DNA of 64,000 nucleotides from Leptospira bandrabouensis (GCF_004770905.1 NZ_RQHT01000001.1:1-64000), one strand, 5' to 3'. Numbered from the stretch's first letter, positions 47,391 through 58,158 are shown. Numbers and translations are program-made. Notes: generated by a model from the sequence alone, not told the origin.

Positions 47391-48668
47391 ATGGAACTTG
47401 TAGACTCATCTCTCAGTGTCAGTGAGGTGAACCGCCTCATCAAATCAAAACTCCAAGACTCAACTGAATTTAAAAACATTTGGGTTCGTGGGGAAATTTC
47501 CAATCATTCCCAAACCAATAGTTCTGGTCATATTTATTTTTCACTAAAAGATACAACCAGTGTCATCAAATGTGCCTTCTTTTCCTTCCAAGCCAAAAAT
47601 TATAAAGGGACTCCACTTCGCAATGGAATGGAAATTTTAGTTTATGGTTCTGTTTCTGTGTATGAACCAGGTGGTTATTATAGTTTAACCGTTCAAAAAA
47701 TTGAAGAAATTGGAGAGGGAGATATCCTTCTCAAAATTGAAAAATTAAAAAAAGCCTTACTCGAAAAAGGAATCTTTGATGCCACACACAAACGTCCACT
47801 TCCCAAATTTCCCAAACGTTTAGGCATTGTCACCTCTCCCAAAGGAGCGGCAGTAGAAGACATCATTCGCATTGCTACAGATCTAAATCCTTCCATTCAA
47901 ATTTTAGTATCTCCCTGTTTAGTACAAGGAGATGGTGCTGAAACCTCAATCATTGAAGCCATAAGAGAAATCAACGATCCGAAATGGGAAGTGGATGTCA
48001 TCATTGCAGGACGAGGTGGTGGTTCTTTTGAAGATTTAATGGCCTTCAACCAAGAAGCAGTGGTGATGGCTTACTACAACTCCCGTATTCCTATTATTTC
48101 TGCAGTAGGACATGAAATTGATCGTGTGCTTACAGACCTTGCAGCAGATGCAACTACCCCAACCCCAACTGCTGCGGCAAAACTTGCCATTCCTAATGTC
48201 TCGGATACTCTCATTCGACTCGATGAAATGGAAGATAGGTTAAAATCAGCATTAACCAATCGCATTCGAGTGGGAAAGGAAAAATGGATGGGTGTTTCCA
48301 CAAGGCCTGTTTTCCAGAATCCAAAAACTATGATAGAATCCAGATCTACACAGTTGGATGAATTAATGACAAAGATTTCTTTACTTGGAAAAAACTATTT
48401 AGTTCGTAAACAAAGTGAATTTCAAAAATTTGATTTTTTTTCTCAGAACTGGAAATCTTATTTAGAAAGAATCCACAACAAATTTACACTCGCCGAACAA
48501 AGATTAGATCACTTTTCACCACTTGGTACTTTAAAACGTGGATATTCTGTGTTAAGAAATCAAAAAAAACAAGTTATATCATCCATTCAAAATGTTTCAA
48601 AGAATGAAAGTTTAGAAGTAACCCTCACTGACGGAAAACTTCTAGTTGAAGTAAAAGAAAAAATTTAG
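47391..48668 (+). CDS. xseA: Exodeoxyribonuclease VII large subunit
   Basis: A 425-residue nuclease subunit that degrades single-stranded DNA. An OB-fold covers about 1-100 (LSVSEVNRLIKSKL, IWVRGEISNHSQ), followed by the exonuclease domain with FPKRLGIVTSPKGAAVEDI, IIAGRGGGSFEDLMAFN and ISAVGHEIDRVLTDLAAD. A C-terminal helical region binds XseB. Length is normal. It begins flush with the preceding stop, and xseB follows 9 bases later. Confidence 0.97.
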   Translation: MELVDSSLSVSEVNRLIKSKLQDSTEFKNIWVRGEISNHSQTNSSGHIYFSLKDTTSVIKCAFFSFQAKNYKGTPLRNGMEILVYGSVSVYEPGGYYSLTVQKIEEIGEGDILLKIEKLKKALLEKGIFDATHKRPLPKFPKRLGIVTSPKGAAVEDIIRIATDLNPSIQILVSPCLVQGDGAETSIIEAIREINDPKWEVDVIIAGRGGGSFEDLMAFNQEAVVMAYYNSRIPIISAVGHEIDRVLTDLAADATTPTPTAAAKLAIPNVSDTLIRLDEMEDRLKSALTNRIRVGKEKWMGVSTRPVFQNPKTMIESRSTQLDELMTKISLLGKNYLVRKQSEFQKFDFFSQNWKSYLERIHNKFTLAEQRLDHFSPLGTLKRGYSVLRNQKKQVISSIQNVSKNESLEVTLTDGKLLVEVKEKI

Positions 48669-48677
48669 GAAATCAAA

Positions 48678-48953
48678 ATGGCAGAGAAAAAAACAGTTAG
48701 CTTTGAAGAAGCACTTCGCGAATTAGAAGACATTGCTGAAAAATTAGAAAGAGGAACTCTTTCGTTAGAAGATTCTATCACCGCATACGAACGTGGGATG
48801 GAATTAAAGAAAGTATGTTCCGAAAGACTTGTAGATGCGGAAGCTAAAATTGAATTTTTATCAAAAGCACCAAGTGGTGAAACTGTAAAAGCCACTGTCA
48901 AAAAAAAGAAGGATGAAACACCTTCAAAACCCGTGGAAGAAGATCTATTTTAA
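48678..48953 (+). CDS. xseB: Exodeoxyribonuclease VII small subunit
   Basis: A 91-residue partner of XseA. The N-terminal SFEEALRELEDIAEKLERG segment is diagnostic, followed by SLEDSITAYERGMELKKVC. A Lys-rich C-terminal extension makes it slightly longer than the usual 70-80. It starts 9 bases after xseA and ends 3 bases before the symporter gene. Confidence 0.96.
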   Translation: MAEKKTVSFEEALRELEDIAEKLERGTLSLEDSITAYERGMELKKVCSERLVDAEAKIEFLSKAPSGETVKATVKKKKDETPSKPVEEDLF

Positions 48954-48956
48954 AGA

Positions 48957-50357
48957 ATGAGTTTCCAAGCAGTATTCATTGTTGGTTACTTATTCATAAC
49001 CATTGCCATTGGCGTTTATGCGGCCAAAAAAGTTAAGAATTCAAAAGACTTTATTTTAGCAGGAAGAAGCCTTCCTCTCCCAATTTCTACAGCAGCTCTA
49101 TTTGCAACTTGGTTTGGAAGTGAAACCATTCTTGGTTCGTCTGTCGAATTTGCCAAAGGTGGATTTTTATCTGTCATCCAAGATCCGTTTGGTGGAGCCC
49201 TTTGTCTTTTTTTATTAGGACTTATCTTTGCTAAGTATCTTTACCGAATGCAAATTCTTACCTTTGGTGACTTCTATAGAAACCGTTATGGAAAAAAGAT
49301 GGAGTTTATTGCCGGGATTTGCCTGATTTTCTCTTATTTTGGATGGGTGGCTGCACAATTTGTGGCCCTTGGCATTATGGTTCAAATTCTTTTTGGAATC
49401 AACCAATTTACAGCAATAGTCATCGGAGCCTTGCTTGTTGTATTTTATACTTATTTAGGGGGAATGTGGTCTGTATCTTTAACCGATTTTTTTCAATCTA
49501 TCTCCATTGTTGTTGGACTTGTTATCGTATTATTTGAGTTAAATGAAGTAAAACCCATCTGGACCTCCATCCAAGAAAAACCGGATGTTTTTTTTCGTTT
49601 TTTTCCTGAATCCAATTTTCATGCTTGGACATTGTATTTATCGGCTTGGATGGTAGTAGGATTTGGTTCTTTACCCCAACAGGATATTTTCCAAAGAGTG
49701 ATGTCCGCTAAATCAGAAAAAGTAGCCATCAAAGCTTCCTACCTTTCTTCGATTTTCTATTTACTCTTTGCTCTCATCCCACTCTTTTTAGGACTCCATG
49801 CCAAAAGTTTACTTCCTGATTTTGATTTAAATTCGGAAACAGGACAACTTCTGATTCCTACTATGATCTCTAAGTTTTCCAGTCCTTGGATCCAAGTATT
49901 ATTTTTTTCTGCATTGATATCAGCAATTCTTTCCACAGCTTCTGGTGCAATCCTTGCTCCATCTTCCATATTATCTGAGAATATTCTAAAATACGCATTT
50001 ACGGATATGGATGATAAAAAGCTCCTACTACTTTCTAGGACTTCGGTTCTTATCATTGCAGGGATTTCTTTTTTGTTAGCAGTGGGAAAACCTTCTATTT
50101 ATGCATTGGTAGAAGATTCTGGGGGAATTTCTCTTGTGACTTTATTTATCCCGATGGTATTTGGGTTAATGAGTCAAAAGGCAGACGAAAGGTCTGCTCT
50201 CTTTTCTCTTTTCGTGGGAATTGTCACCTGGCTATTTTTGGAAATTTATGGTGACGATATGACAAGTCACTTCTATGGAACCATTGCTAGTCTACTTGCC
50301 ATCTTAGTGGGAATGTATTTTTTTCCTAAGAAAGGGCAATCCTTAGAAGCCAAGTAA
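48957..50357 (+). CDS. Sodium:solute symporter family transporter
   Basis: A 466-residue inner-membrane protein with about 13 helices. The SSF pattern is seen in [34 protein letters not shown] at the start, [33 protein letters not shown] and [20 protein letters not shown], which includes Na+-site serines. The solute is not predictable. Its last 32 bases overlap the end of convergent ddl. Confidence 0.93.
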   Translation: MSFQAVFIVGYLFITIAIGVYAAKKVKNSKDFILAGRSLPLPISTAALFATWFGSETILGSSVEFAKGGFLSVIQDPFGGALCLFLLGLIFAKYLYRMQILTFGDFYRNRYGKKMEFIAGICLIFSYFGWVAAQFVALGIMVQILFGINQFTAIVIGALLVVFYTYLGGMWSVSLTDFFQSISIVVGLVIVLFELNEVKPIWTSIQEKPDVFFRFFPESNFHAWTLYLSAWMVVGFGSLPQQDIFQRVMSAKSEKVAIKASYLSSIFYLLFALIPLFLGLHAKSLLPDFDLNSETGQLLIPTMISKFSSPWIQVLFFSALISAILSTASGAILAPSSILSENILKYAFTDMDDKKLLLLSRTSVLIIAGISFLLAVGKPSIYALVEDSGGISLVTLFIPMVFGLMSQKADERSALFSLFVGIVTWLFLEIYGDDMTSHFYGTIASLLAILVGMYFFPKKGQSLEAK

Positions 50358-51375
50358 AAACCTCTTTCATATCAATCCCAAGGGCTTTTGCTTGTTGGGG
50401 AATGAGACTGGTTCCCGTCATTCCAGGAAGTGTATTTGTTTCCAATACATAGGGAACTCCATTACTAATGATAAAATCAGTTCTTGAGTATCCTTTACAC
50501 CCCAAAATTTCATGACATAACAAAGTATACTCTTGTAGTTTTTTTGTGATTTCTTCGCCAACAGGGGCCGGAGTGATTTCCTCACTTCCCCCTTTGGTAT
50601 ACTTAGCTTCAAAATCAAAAAATTCTGATTTTGGTCGAATCTCAGTCGGCACTAATGCAAAAGGAATTCTTTTATCACCTTCTTTTTTTTCCAATACCCC
50701 AATCGAAACTTCCGTTCCCGATATGAGTTTTTGGATTAAAACTCGGTCCTCTGTCACAAAAATTTTATCCACAAGAACCATTGCTTCCTCAGGAGTTTTT
50801 GCCATTCCAGTATTTACACTTGACCCACCTAACGTTGGCTTAATGAACACTGGAAAATCAAAAGGAAGGTTTAAAACCGTTTTTCTAGCATCGGTTTTTC
50901 CTTTTTCTAAATCCACAAAAGGAGCAACAGGAATTCCTATCGTTTGGAATAAAAGATTGGCGCGGTATTTATCCATGGCAAGAGCCGAAGCCAAAACTCC
51001 CGACCCGGTATGAGGAATTTCTAATACATCGAGGAATCCTTGGATTCGTCCGTCCTCTCCGGCACCACCGTGTAACCCCAAAAAGGCGGCCAAAAATCCA
51101 TGTTCGAGTAAACCTGCTCCCGTTGATGGCTTTGTAATTTGGTTTTGTGAAGAAAATTCCTTCAAAAAATCTGATTCTGTTTTTCCTGTAGGATCTGGAT
51201 ACACGGGATCTTTTACTGTGGGAATCCAAAATTTTCCCGATTGGTCAATATAAACCGGACAAACTTGGTATTTGTCCCGATCTATGGTATTGAAAATGAA
51301 ATAAGAAGAACGAATGGAAATGATATGTTCTCCGGAGATACCTCCGAAAAGTAGTGCGATTTTGGTTTGGATCAT
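50326..51375 (-). CDS. ddl: D-alanine--D-alanine ligase
   Basis: A 349-residue ATP-grasp enzyme making the D-Ala-D-Ala dipeptide for peptidoglycan. N-terminal [15 protein letters not shown], the [14 protein letters not shown] stretch, [27 protein letters not shown] and the C-terminal [19 protein letters not shown] (Mg and phosphate ligands) are all present. Length is normal. It converges with the symporter gene with 32 bases of overlap. Confidence 0.97.
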   Translation of the reverse strand: MIQTKIALLFGGISGEHIISIRSSYFIFNTIDRDKYQVCPVYIDQSGKFWIPTVKDPVYPDPTGKTESDFLKEFSSQNQITKPSTGAGLLEHGFLAAFLGLHGGAGEDGRIQGFLDVLEIPHTGSGVLASALAMDKYRANLLFQTIGIPVAPFVDLEKGKTDARKTVLNLPFDFPVFIKPTLGGSSVNTGMAKTPEEAMVLVDKIFVTEDRVLIQKLISGTEVSIGVLEKKEGDKRIPFALVPTEIRPKSEFFDFEAKYTKGGSEEITPAPVGEEITKKLQEYTLLCHEILGCKGYSRTDFIISNGVPYVLETNTLPGMTGTSLIPQQAKALGIDMKEVFTWLLRIALS

Positions 51376-51422
51376 GAAATCACTTGATTCCTTTTATAGA
51401 AACTTGAAGATATTGAAATTAC

Positions 51423-52832
51423 GTGGATTCCCGCTTTAAAATTCAATTAGGAATTGTTTTTTGTCTTCTCTTTCTCAGTACGGGAGTTTCTGCCAAACTT
51501 CCTAATTCCTTTACAGAAGACATCAAATCCAATTACCACCAATTTTGGTTTTTATATGAGTCTGAAGAAAGAGGCCGCCAAAGTTATTTAGCATTCCGCC
51601 CTTTTTATATTGGTTTCCAAGACAAAACCTATGCCTTTCGCTTTAAAAGTTATTTATCACCCATCTATTACAAAGAAGAAACCAATTATTGGTATACTTG
51701 GTCTTCCTTATTTATCTTTAGTGGCACCGGATTCAAACATGAAGAAGGTGACGCGGATGAAGATATCCTTTTTACTCCCCTTTTGATTTGGGGAAAGGGT
51801 GAATCACAAAGAGAAAACTATTTCAGTGTTTTTCCCCTTTATGGAAAAATTAGAAACAAACTTTCTTACCAAGAACTAAGTTATGTTTTGTTTCCCATTT
51901 ATTCAGAATGGAAATACAAAACCTACGAAGCTAAATCTTTACTTTGGCCTTTTGTGATGTGGGGTAACTCCGAAACACGAAACGATTTTCGAATTTTTCC
52001 TATTTATTCAAAAAAGGAACATGAAGGAAAATACATACGAAAATCTTTTCTTTGGCCTTTTTTCCAATGGGGGGAAGAGAGATTGGATAAAAAAGAACCA
52101 ACTTCGTATTCAATATTTTTTCCAATCTATAATAGCAAAGATTCGAAAGATGGGAATATGAAAAGTAGAGCCTATCTTTGGTTTCCCCTCTTAAATTCAT
52201 TATTTTCTTATGGGTATGATAAAAAAACGGGACAAACTAATTACACTGCACTTTTTATTTTTTTCCAATACACAACGTCCGAAAAAAAGGATACGGAAAA
52301 ATTAGTATTCTTTCCTTTCTATGGATATTCCTATTTTGCCAATAAAGAAGCAGAGTTCATCACTCCATTTTACATTCGTTTGACGCAAAATACATCCCAC
52401 TTAAAGTCCACTACACATTTTTTATTACCTTTTTATTCCCAAATGAAAAGTGAATATGTCCAAACTGGCAGAGAGGATCATTACTTTAAACTTTGGCCAC
52501 TCTTTCGTTATCATAAAGATCCCGATGGAAATTTAGGTTGGAATACTCTTGCTATCATTCCAGTTCGTTTTGAAGTGATGGAGGATGTTTGGGAACCTAT
52601 CTTTTCTCTCATTGAGTATAAAAGATCATCGAATGGGGAAAAACGTTTGCACCTAATCACAAGACTCTATACTCATCGGTGGACAGAGGAAGAAACTCAT
52701 ATCCATATTCCCTTACTTGTAGAGTATTCTAAATCACCCACGGGGTTTCGATATGATTTCTTATACGGTTTTTTAGGAATCGATACCCGGGAAACAAATA
52801 ATAAATTTAAACTCTTTTGGTGGGAACTATGA
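51423..52832 (+). CDS. Exported beta-rich repeat protein coupled to mlaEFD
   Basis: A 469-residue protein starting at GTG with a signal peptide ([14 protein letters not shown], cleavage near residue 24). The mature chain is aromatic-rich. It has many recurring strands of the type FPIY, LWPF and FPFY separated by short charged turns (for example [50 protein letters not shown]). This pattern suggests a beta-barrel or beta-propeller-like exported protein, possibly in the outer membrane. I do not recognise the family. Its stop overlaps the mlaE start by four bases, so it is probably part of the Mla lipid-transport unit. Confidence 0.65.
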   Translation: MDSRFKIQLGIVFCLLFLSTGVSAKLPNSFTEDIKSNYHQFWFLYESEERGRQSYLAFRPFYIGFQDKTYAFRFKSYLSPIYYKEETNYWYTWSSLFIFSGTGFKHEEGDADEDILFTPLLIWGKGESQRENYFSVFPLYGKIRNKLSYQELSYVLFPIYSEWKYKTYEAKSLLWPFVMWGNSETRNDFRIFPIYSKKEHEGKYIRKSFLWPFFQWGEERLDKKEPTSYSIFFPIYNSKDSKDGNMKSRAYLWFPLLNSLFSYGYDKKTGQTNYTALFIFFQYTTSEKKDTEKLVFFPFYGYSYFANKEAEFITPFYIRLTQNTSHLKSTTHFLLPFYSQMKSEYVQTGREDHYFKLWPLFRYHKDPDGNLGWNTLAIIPVRFEVMEDVWEPIFSLIEYKRSSNGEKRLHLITRLYTHRWTEEETHIHIPLLVEYSKSPTGFRYDFLYGFLGIDTRETNNKFKLFWWEL

Positions 52833-53605
52833 GACGCATTTATTCCAAAACCTTAGAACCATTCCTCTTTGCAATCGGTTATACAGTCCTCTTACTCTTT
52901 CGTGCTGTGGGACAATCCCACCACCTTTATTTCAAACGAAAAGAAATCCTAGAACAAATGTTTATTGCAGGAGTCGGTTCTTTATTTGTTGTCTCGATTG
53001 TTTCTGTTTTCACAGGTATGATCCTTGGACTAAACACAGGACTTGGACTCCGGGACTTCGGAGCCGAAGGCCAAATTGGACTTTTACTCACTATCACACT
53101 CACGAGGGAAATGTCCCCCTTTATGACATCTCTCATTTTGGCAGCTTCTGTGGGTTCGGCGATGGCAGCAGAAATTGGAACAATGAAAGTATCGGAAGAA
53201 ATTGATGCTTTGGAAGTTATGTCGATTAGTCCAGTCAGGTATCTGGTTATGCCTAGAATTGTTGGGTTTTCTTTAATGGTTCCAGTCCTTTGTGTATATT
53301 CTGCAGCCTTAGGAATCTTAGGTGGTGGAATCGTAGGACATTTTCAGTTGGGAATCGATATGATCAGTTATTTCCAGGATGTTTATTATCGGATATCATC
53401 CGTTCCAGGATTAAAAGACTTATATGTGGGTCTACTCAAAGGTTATGTATTTGGACTTTCCATCTCTACCATCTCTTGTAGCCAAGGACTTAGGACAGAA
53501 GGTGGGGCCATTGGAGTGGGCCAAACCACAAGAAAGGCTGTGGTCACCTCGTTTTTAATGGTCATTTTTTCTGGTTATGTGCTCACTGCCTTATTTTATA
53601 AATGA
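52829..53605 (+). CDS. mlaE: MlaE-type ABC transporter permease
   Basis: About 258 residues from ATG 52829, which overlaps the upstream stop (ATGA). It is the inner-membrane permease of the MCE/Mla phospholipid transport system. It shows [59 protein letters not shown], with the conserved REMSP and [14 protein letters not shown] motifs. Five or six helices. The mlaF start overlaps its stop by four bases. Confidence 0.95.
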   Translation: MRRIYSKTLEPFLFAIGYTVLLLFRAVGQSHHLYFKRKEILEQMFIAGVGSLFVVSIVSVFTGMILGLNTGLGLRDFGAEGQIGLLLTITLTREMSPFMTSLILAASVGSAMAAEIGTMKVSEEIDALEVMSISPVRYLVMPRIVGFSLMVPVLCVYSAALGILGGGIVGHFQLGIDMISYFQDVYYRISSVPGLKDLYVGLLKGYVFGLSISTISCSQGLRTEGGAIGVGQTTRKAVVTSFLMVIFSGYVLTALFYK

Positions 53606-54402
53606 AGGAAATTATGGAACCTTTTGCCATTGAAATGAAAAACGTCCATAAAGCTTTTGGTAAACGAAAGATTTTAAAAGGAATGGACTTAACCGTCAAA
53701 CAAGGAGAGACGATGGTCATCCTTGGGCCTTCTGGTACAGGAAAATCAGTCAGTCTAAAACACATCACGGGACTCCTTGATCCTGATGAAGGAGATTGTC
53801 AGATTTTCGGTGAGTCCATAGTGAATGCGAGTGAAAAAAAAAGAGAAGAACTTAGATCCAAACTGGGAGTGTTATTTCAGTCAGGAGCTCTTATCAATTG
53901 GCTTACTGTCTATGAAAATGTAGCTCTACCTCTACGGGAACATAAAATTGCCTCCGGGGAAGAACTGGATCGTATTGTAATGGAAAAGTTAAAATGGCTC
54001 GACTTAGTTCCCGCCAAAGATACGTTACCTAGTAATATTTCTGGGGGAATGAAAAAACGTGTGGGCCTTGCGCGTGCTCTTACTTCTCAACCTAAAATCG
54101 TGTTATACGATGAACCGACCTCTGGTCTTGACCCCGTCATGTCGAATGTCATCAATGATTTAGTCATTCGTTTACAAAAAGAATTGGGTCTAACATCCAT
54201 AGTGGTCACTCATGATATGAACTCTGCCTACCGAATTGCCGATCGGATTAGTTTTCTTTATGAAGGCAAAGTGCAGTTTTGTGGAACCCCAGAAGAAATC
54301 CAAAAATCAACGAATCCTGTCATCCAACAGTTCATTCATGGGAACACGGTTGGTCCGATGATTCTTGATCATTCCGAATTAAAAAAAGGAAAATCCATTT
54401 GA
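53602..54402 (+). CDS. mlaF: MlaF-type ABC transporter ATP-binding protein
   Basis: A 266-residue ATPase driving phospholipid movement with MlaE. Walker A is [16 protein letters not shown], the Q-loop [24 protein letters not shown], signature [14 protein letters not shown], Walker [14 protein letters not shown] and a His switch [11 protein letters not shown] 53602 overlaps mlaE; ATG 53614 after GAAGGA is an equally plausible start. Confidence 0.95.
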   Translation: MKEIMEPFAIEMKNVHKAFGKRKILKGMDLTVKQGETMVILGPSGTGKSVSLKHITGLLDPDEGDCQIFGESIVNASEKKREELRSKLGVLFQSGALINWLTVYENVALPLREHKIASGEELDRIVMEKLKWLDLVPAKDTLPSNISGGMKKRVGLARALTSQPKIVLYDEPTSGLDPVMSNVINDLVIRLQKELGLTSIVVTHDMNSAYRIADRISFLYEGKVQFCGTPEEIQKSTNPVIQQFIHGNTVGPMILDHSELKKGKSI

Positions 54403-54434
54403 CTTTGCCCATCACTCTAGGAGATTTTTAGGGA

Positions 54435-55208
54435 ATGCCTACCGCAGGTCGCGCTCTTATCGTTGGTCTTTTATTTGTCTTTTCTCTAGTGGCCGTGGGT
54501 TATTTTACCATCGTCACCGAAGGTGGGCCCTTTCAAAAATCTGGATACCAACTTCCTGTCTACTTTCCCGATGCCGAAGGGATCAAAATTGGAAACAAGG
54601 TCACCATCCATGGGGTACCTTTTGGGTATGTCTCCAAAATCCGTTTGGTGCAAATTGATGAATACGGTAATCTATTGCCTGAGGGAGAAACAGGGATTGG
54701 AACCAAGGTGGAACTCACCCTTCTTTTGAAGGGAAAAGTGCAACTTTTCTCTAACTATGAAATCACCATCAAAAACGAAAGTTTGCTTTCTGGTCGTGTA
54801 GTCTCACTCGATCCTGGTTCCAAGTTCCCCGTAGATCCGAAAACCAAAGAATACATGATGTCAGAACCTGCCCTGACCAAAGTGGAAATTTCCCCTCGGT
54901 CGGGAAAAATGATCCCCATCCAAGGGAAGGTCACCCAAGATCCCCTTGTTTCTCTTTCGGAACTCATTGCCGAAAACCGTTCGGACATTCGGAAAACCGT
55001 CCAGAATATTGCGGGAATCACTGGAAAAATCAATGAAGGCCAAGGAACTCTCGGAAAACTCATCAATGAAAGTGATGTTCATAAGTCAGTGAACACCACT
55101 CTCGGAGATGCCCAAGTGGTTTTGAAAGAACTCAGAGAAGGTTTGGAAGACACTAGGGAACAAGCCCCTGTCACCAGTTTCATTCGTTCGGCTCTCAGTG
55201 CTTTTTAA
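54435..55208 (+). CDS. mlaD: MlaD-type MCE-domain protein
   Basis: A 257-residue protein with one N-terminal membrane helix (residues 6-28) and an MCE domain about 38-140 ([32 protein letters not shown]). A C-terminal helical region follows, including [27 protein letters not shown]. It forms the periplasmic hexameric lipid-binding ring above MlaE. Downstream a 178-base gap leads to lpxC. Confidence 0.93.
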   Translation: MPTAGRALIVGLLFVFSLVAVGYFTIVTEGGPFQKSGYQLPVYFPDAEGIKIGNKVTIHGVPFGYVSKIRLVQIDEYGNLLPEGETGIGTKVELTLLLKGKVQLFSNYEITIKNESLLSGRVVSLDPGSKFPVDPKTKEYMMSEPALTKVEISPRSGKMIPIQGKVTQDPLVSLSELIAENRSDIRKTVQNIAGITGKINEGQGTLGKLINESDVHKSVNTTLGDAQVVLKELREGLEDTREQAPVTSFIRSALSAF

Positions 55209-55316
55209 GAACTAACACGTAAAATACGGTCTAGTTTGTAGTAAAATTCTTTAGAGTTTCGCACAAAACCGGGCCGTGACATTCCCGCCACACTGTTGTA
55301 AAAAGGAGACATTTTT

Positions 55317-55345
55317 TTGACTAGGGGCTCCGGTTTTGGAATTGT
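55317..55345 (+). promoter_or_regulatory. Candidate promoter for lpxC
   Basis: TTGACT (55317-55322), a 17-base spacer, then AATTGT as a weak -10. The -35 is good, the -10 poor. Within this gap I also see an imperfect inverted repeat (55323-55356, two mismatches) without a T-run that could be a poor terminator for the mla unit. Confidence 0.3.
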
Positions 55346-55356
55346 CCGAACCCCCT

Positions 55357-55380
55357 TTCCTACAAATTTGTAAGTAGGAA
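55357..55380 (+). promoter_or_regulatory. Hairpin that can pair with the lpxC ribosome binding site
   Basis: TTCCTAC (55357-55363) and GTAGGAA (55374-55380) are perfectly complementary with a 10-base loop. GTAGGAA contains the AGGA that serves the lpxC ATG at 55387 with 6-base spacing. The stem could hide this site and limit lpxC translation. Confidence 0.45.
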
Positions 55381-55386
55381 CTGAAT

Positions 55387-56295
55387 ATGGAAACGGCGAT
55401 ACACAGAAAAACGATCCAAAACTCCATCACACTGAGGGGAATTGGCGTCCATTCCGGGAAAATGGTGACTTTACGGCTCCATCCCGCAGAAGCAAATACA
55501 GGACTGATCTTTTACCTCTACAAAGGGACCCAAAAAATCCGAATCCCCGTTTCTCTCGACCATGTAGTCGACACAAGTAACGCCACCACCATCGGGGATG
55601 GAAGTTCCAACCGAGTGCAAACCATCGAACACCTTCTCGCCGCAGTTCACACCCTAGGCATTACCGATTGTATTTTTGAAATTGATTCCGTAGAAGTTCC
55701 AATTATGGATGGATCCTCTCTGCCGTTTTGGGAAGGAATCCGCTCTGCTGGAATCCGGGTTCTAGACGAAACCATAGAACCTATCACCATCGCCAACCCC
55801 ATTTGGGTTGTGGACGGGGACAAATACCTCGTCATGTTGCCTTCCGACGAATTAAAAGTTACTTATAGCATTGATTTTAACCACCCACTTCTCCGTGGCC
55901 AATCCTACACCACTACCCTTGACGAATCCATTTTAGGAACAGACATCCTTCCTGCCCGAACCTTTGGGTTTTTGAAAGATGTGGAAGCCCTCCAAGCCCG
56001 TGGCCTTGCTATGGGTGGATCTCTCGACAATGCGGTAGTTCTCACAGATGACGGGTATCTGAATGAAACCTTACGTTATGACAATGAATGTGTGCGTCAC
56101 AAAATCCTGGATTTAATTGGGGATTTGGCAGTGATGGGAAGACCGTTCCGAGGTCATCTCATTGCCTCTAAAGCGGGACATGCCTTAGACATCTCTCTTG
56201 CCAAATGCATTATGAGCCAAGTGACAGGAAACGAACTCACCCAATTCAAAAGTAAAAGAGTTCCTCTTTTCGCCAAAAAACAAGCGGTTCGTTAG
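55387..56295 (+). CDS. lpxC: UDP-3-O-acyl-N-acetylglucosamine deacetylase
   Basis: A 302-residue zinc deacetylase, the committed step of lipid A synthesis. Family landmarks include GIGVHSGKMVTLRLHPAE, TIGDGSSNRVQTIEHLLAAVHTLG (zinc His), MDGSSLPFWEGI, ARTFGFLKDVEALQARGLAMGGSLDNAVV, and FRGHLIASKAGHALDISLAK with the catalytic His. Length is standard. Upstream sits the hairpin at 55357-55380. ptsP begins 62 bases after its stop. Confidence 0.97.
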   Translation: METAIHRKTIQNSITLRGIGVHSGKMVTLRLHPAEANTGLIFYLYKGTQKIRIPVSLDHVVDTSNATTIGDGSSNRVQTIEHLLAAVHTLGITDCIFEIDSVEVPIMDGSSLPFWEGIRSAGIRVLDETIEPITIANPIWVVDGDKYLVMLPSDELKVTYSIDFNHPLLRGQSYTTTLDESILGTDILPARTFGFLKDVEALQARGLAMGGSLDNAVVLTDDGYLNETLRYDNECVRHKILDLIGDLAVMGRPFRGHLIASKAGHALDISLAKCIMSQVTGNELTQFKSKRVPLFAKKQAVR

Positions 56296-56357
56296 AATCC
56301 CTCGTTTTTTACTTTCCAAACGAAGCCTTACCGAAAGTATTTTTGGGAAAGGAAAGG

Positions 56358-58085
56358 ATGGAAGAAAAAACCACATTTAAAGGCATTTCTGCCTATCCAG
56401 GCACCGTATATGGGAAGGTTTTTCGTTGGAAACAGTCCAAAAGGAAACGCGAAGACCGTACGGATCTTTCTCCTGATGAAATCAAAGAAGAAGTAGAACT
56501 CCTGAAAAAAGGGCTCCTCAAAACAGAGGAAGACCTAAATGACCTAGTACAAAAGTCAAAAACCAACCGAGAACTATCAGAAATTTTAGAATCGCAAATT
56601 GTATTTTTAAATGACCCATTATTCCGTGCCCGAGTTTTCGAAAGAATCGCACAAAACAACGAATCGGCGGGTCTTGCCCTAGAAACAGCTGTTAGTTCTC
56701 TTTATGATGAATTCCAATCCATCCCTGATGAATTTTTTAGGGAACGAGCCGACCATATTTTAGATATTGGGAAAAGAATCGAATCGAATCTTTATCCCGA
56801 TAAGACAAACGATCAAACCAAAATTCCCGATGACGTCATCCTCATTGCCAAAGAAATCACTCCTTCTGAGATGATCCAACTGGGAAAATCAAAACTCCGA
56901 GGGATCGCTACTGACTTTGGAGGGAAAACAGGACATACAGCCATTATTGCAAGAAACTATGGAATCCCTACAATTGTAGGTTTAAAAAACATCACCTCAC
57001 ATGTAGAAGATGATGATTATATTTTACTCGATGCCACAAGGGGAATTTTAAACCGATCACCAGGGATCGATGAAATCAAACTTGCCGGAATCAAAAGTGA
57101 TATTCATAAAGCCCAGCCGTTACGTGAAATCAGTGATGGCCCAAAAGAAATCAAAACCAAAGATGGAAAAAAGTTTACCCTTCGCGCCAATATTGATTCT
57201 GAAGATGAAGTGGATTTAGCTTTTGAACAGGGAGCTGACGGAATTGGCCTTGTACGGACAGAAATTTTATTCATTCGTTATGTAGAATTTAAACCAACAG
57301 AAGAAGAGCAGTTTGTTGTATACAAACGAATTCTATTAAAAATGGTAGGTCGCCCAGTGACATTCCGAGTTTGGGACATTGGAGCCGATAAAATGGAAAA
57401 TGGATACGAAGAAGAAAATCCATTTCTAGGAAATCGAGGAATCCGTTACCTGCTCCGCCACCCACACTTTTTTAAAGAACAATTAAAAGCACTGCTTCGT
57501 GCCAGCGAATTTGGTACGATGAGAATCATGCTTCCCATGATCACAACCCGTTCTGAAATTTTACAGACCAAATCCTTGTTAAGTGAATGTTTAGAAGAGT
57601 TAAAAAACGCAGGACTCGTCATCACAAAAAAAATTCCCCTTGGAATTATGGTGGAAACACCAGCTTGTGCACTCAATTTGCCATTTCTTGGAAATCATGT
57701 CGATTTCTATAGTGTAGGAACCAATGACCTTTTACAATACCTTTTGGCAGTAGAACGTAACAACCACTTGGTGGGTGATCTTTACAATCCTTGGCAGGTT
57801 GTCTTTTTATTGTTATTAAAAAACATAGCCGATGTAGCCAATGCCCAGAAAAAACCCATTAGCATTTGTGGGGAAATTGGTAGTGATCCTATGTTTACCG
57901 CCGTTCTTATTGGTCTTGGATTTAGAGATTTGAGTTCTGCCCTGCCACTGATGCGAGAAGTAGCAGAAAAGGTACAAGAAATATCTTCTTGGAAAGCAAA
58001 ACTTCTCGCCGAACAAGTGATTGGTCTTGCAGGCGAAGAAAAATTCGAAGAAATTGAAGCCTTAGTTTTAGAAACGAAAGGATAG
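56358..58085 (+). CDS. ptsP: PTS phosphoenolpyruvate-protein phosphotransferase (enzyme I)
   Basis: About 575 residues from ATG 56358; a TTG at 56343 extends it by five. Enzyme I takes phosphate from PEP and passes it to HPr. The HPr-binding helical region covers about 20-140 and the active His193 lies in GGKTGHTAIIARNYGIP. The PEP-binding TIM barrel has LVRTEILF, FRVWDIGADK, GNRGIRYLL and GIMVETPACAL, with VGTNDLLQYLLAVERN and CGEIGSDP at the end. No HPr or EII gene lies nearby, so the role may be regulatory. Confidence 0.92.
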   Translation: MEEKTTFKGISAYPGTVYGKVFRWKQSKRKREDRTDLSPDEIKEEVELLKKGLLKTEEDLNDLVQKSKTNRELSEILESQIVFLNDPLFRARVFERIAQNNESAGLALETAVSSLYDEFQSIPDEFFRERADHILDIGKRIESNLYPDKTNDQTKIPDDVILIAKEITPSEMIQLGKSKLRGIATDFGGKTGHTAIIARNYGIPTIVGLKNITSHVEDDDYILLDATRGILNRSPGIDEIKLAGIKSDIHKAQPLREISDGPKEIKTKDGKKFTLRANIDSEDEVDLAFEQGADGIGLVRTEILFIRYVEFKPTEEEQFVVYKRILLKMVGRPVTFRVWDIGADKMENGYEEENPFLGNRGIRYLLRHPHFFKEQLKALLRASEFGTMRIMLPMITTRSEILQTKSLLSECLEELKNAGLVITKKIPLGIMVETPACALNLPFLGNHVDFYSVGTNDLLQYLLAVERNNHLVGDLYNPWQVVFLLLLKNIADVANAQKKPISICGEIGSDPMFTAVLIGLGFRDLSSALPLMREVAEKVQEISSWKAKLLAEQVIGLAGEEKFEEIEALVLETKG

Positions 58086-58158
58086 ATACATATTATACAT
58101 TACAACTCAGATGTTTTTAGATCGATCCAAATCAATGATCCTTACGATTCACTTCATT

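Noticed and set aside
55323..55356. Imperfect inverted repeat AGGGGCTCCGG / CCGAACCCCCT after mlaD
   Set aside because: Two mismatches and no T-run, and it overlaps a candidate lpxC promoter; terminator role not supported.
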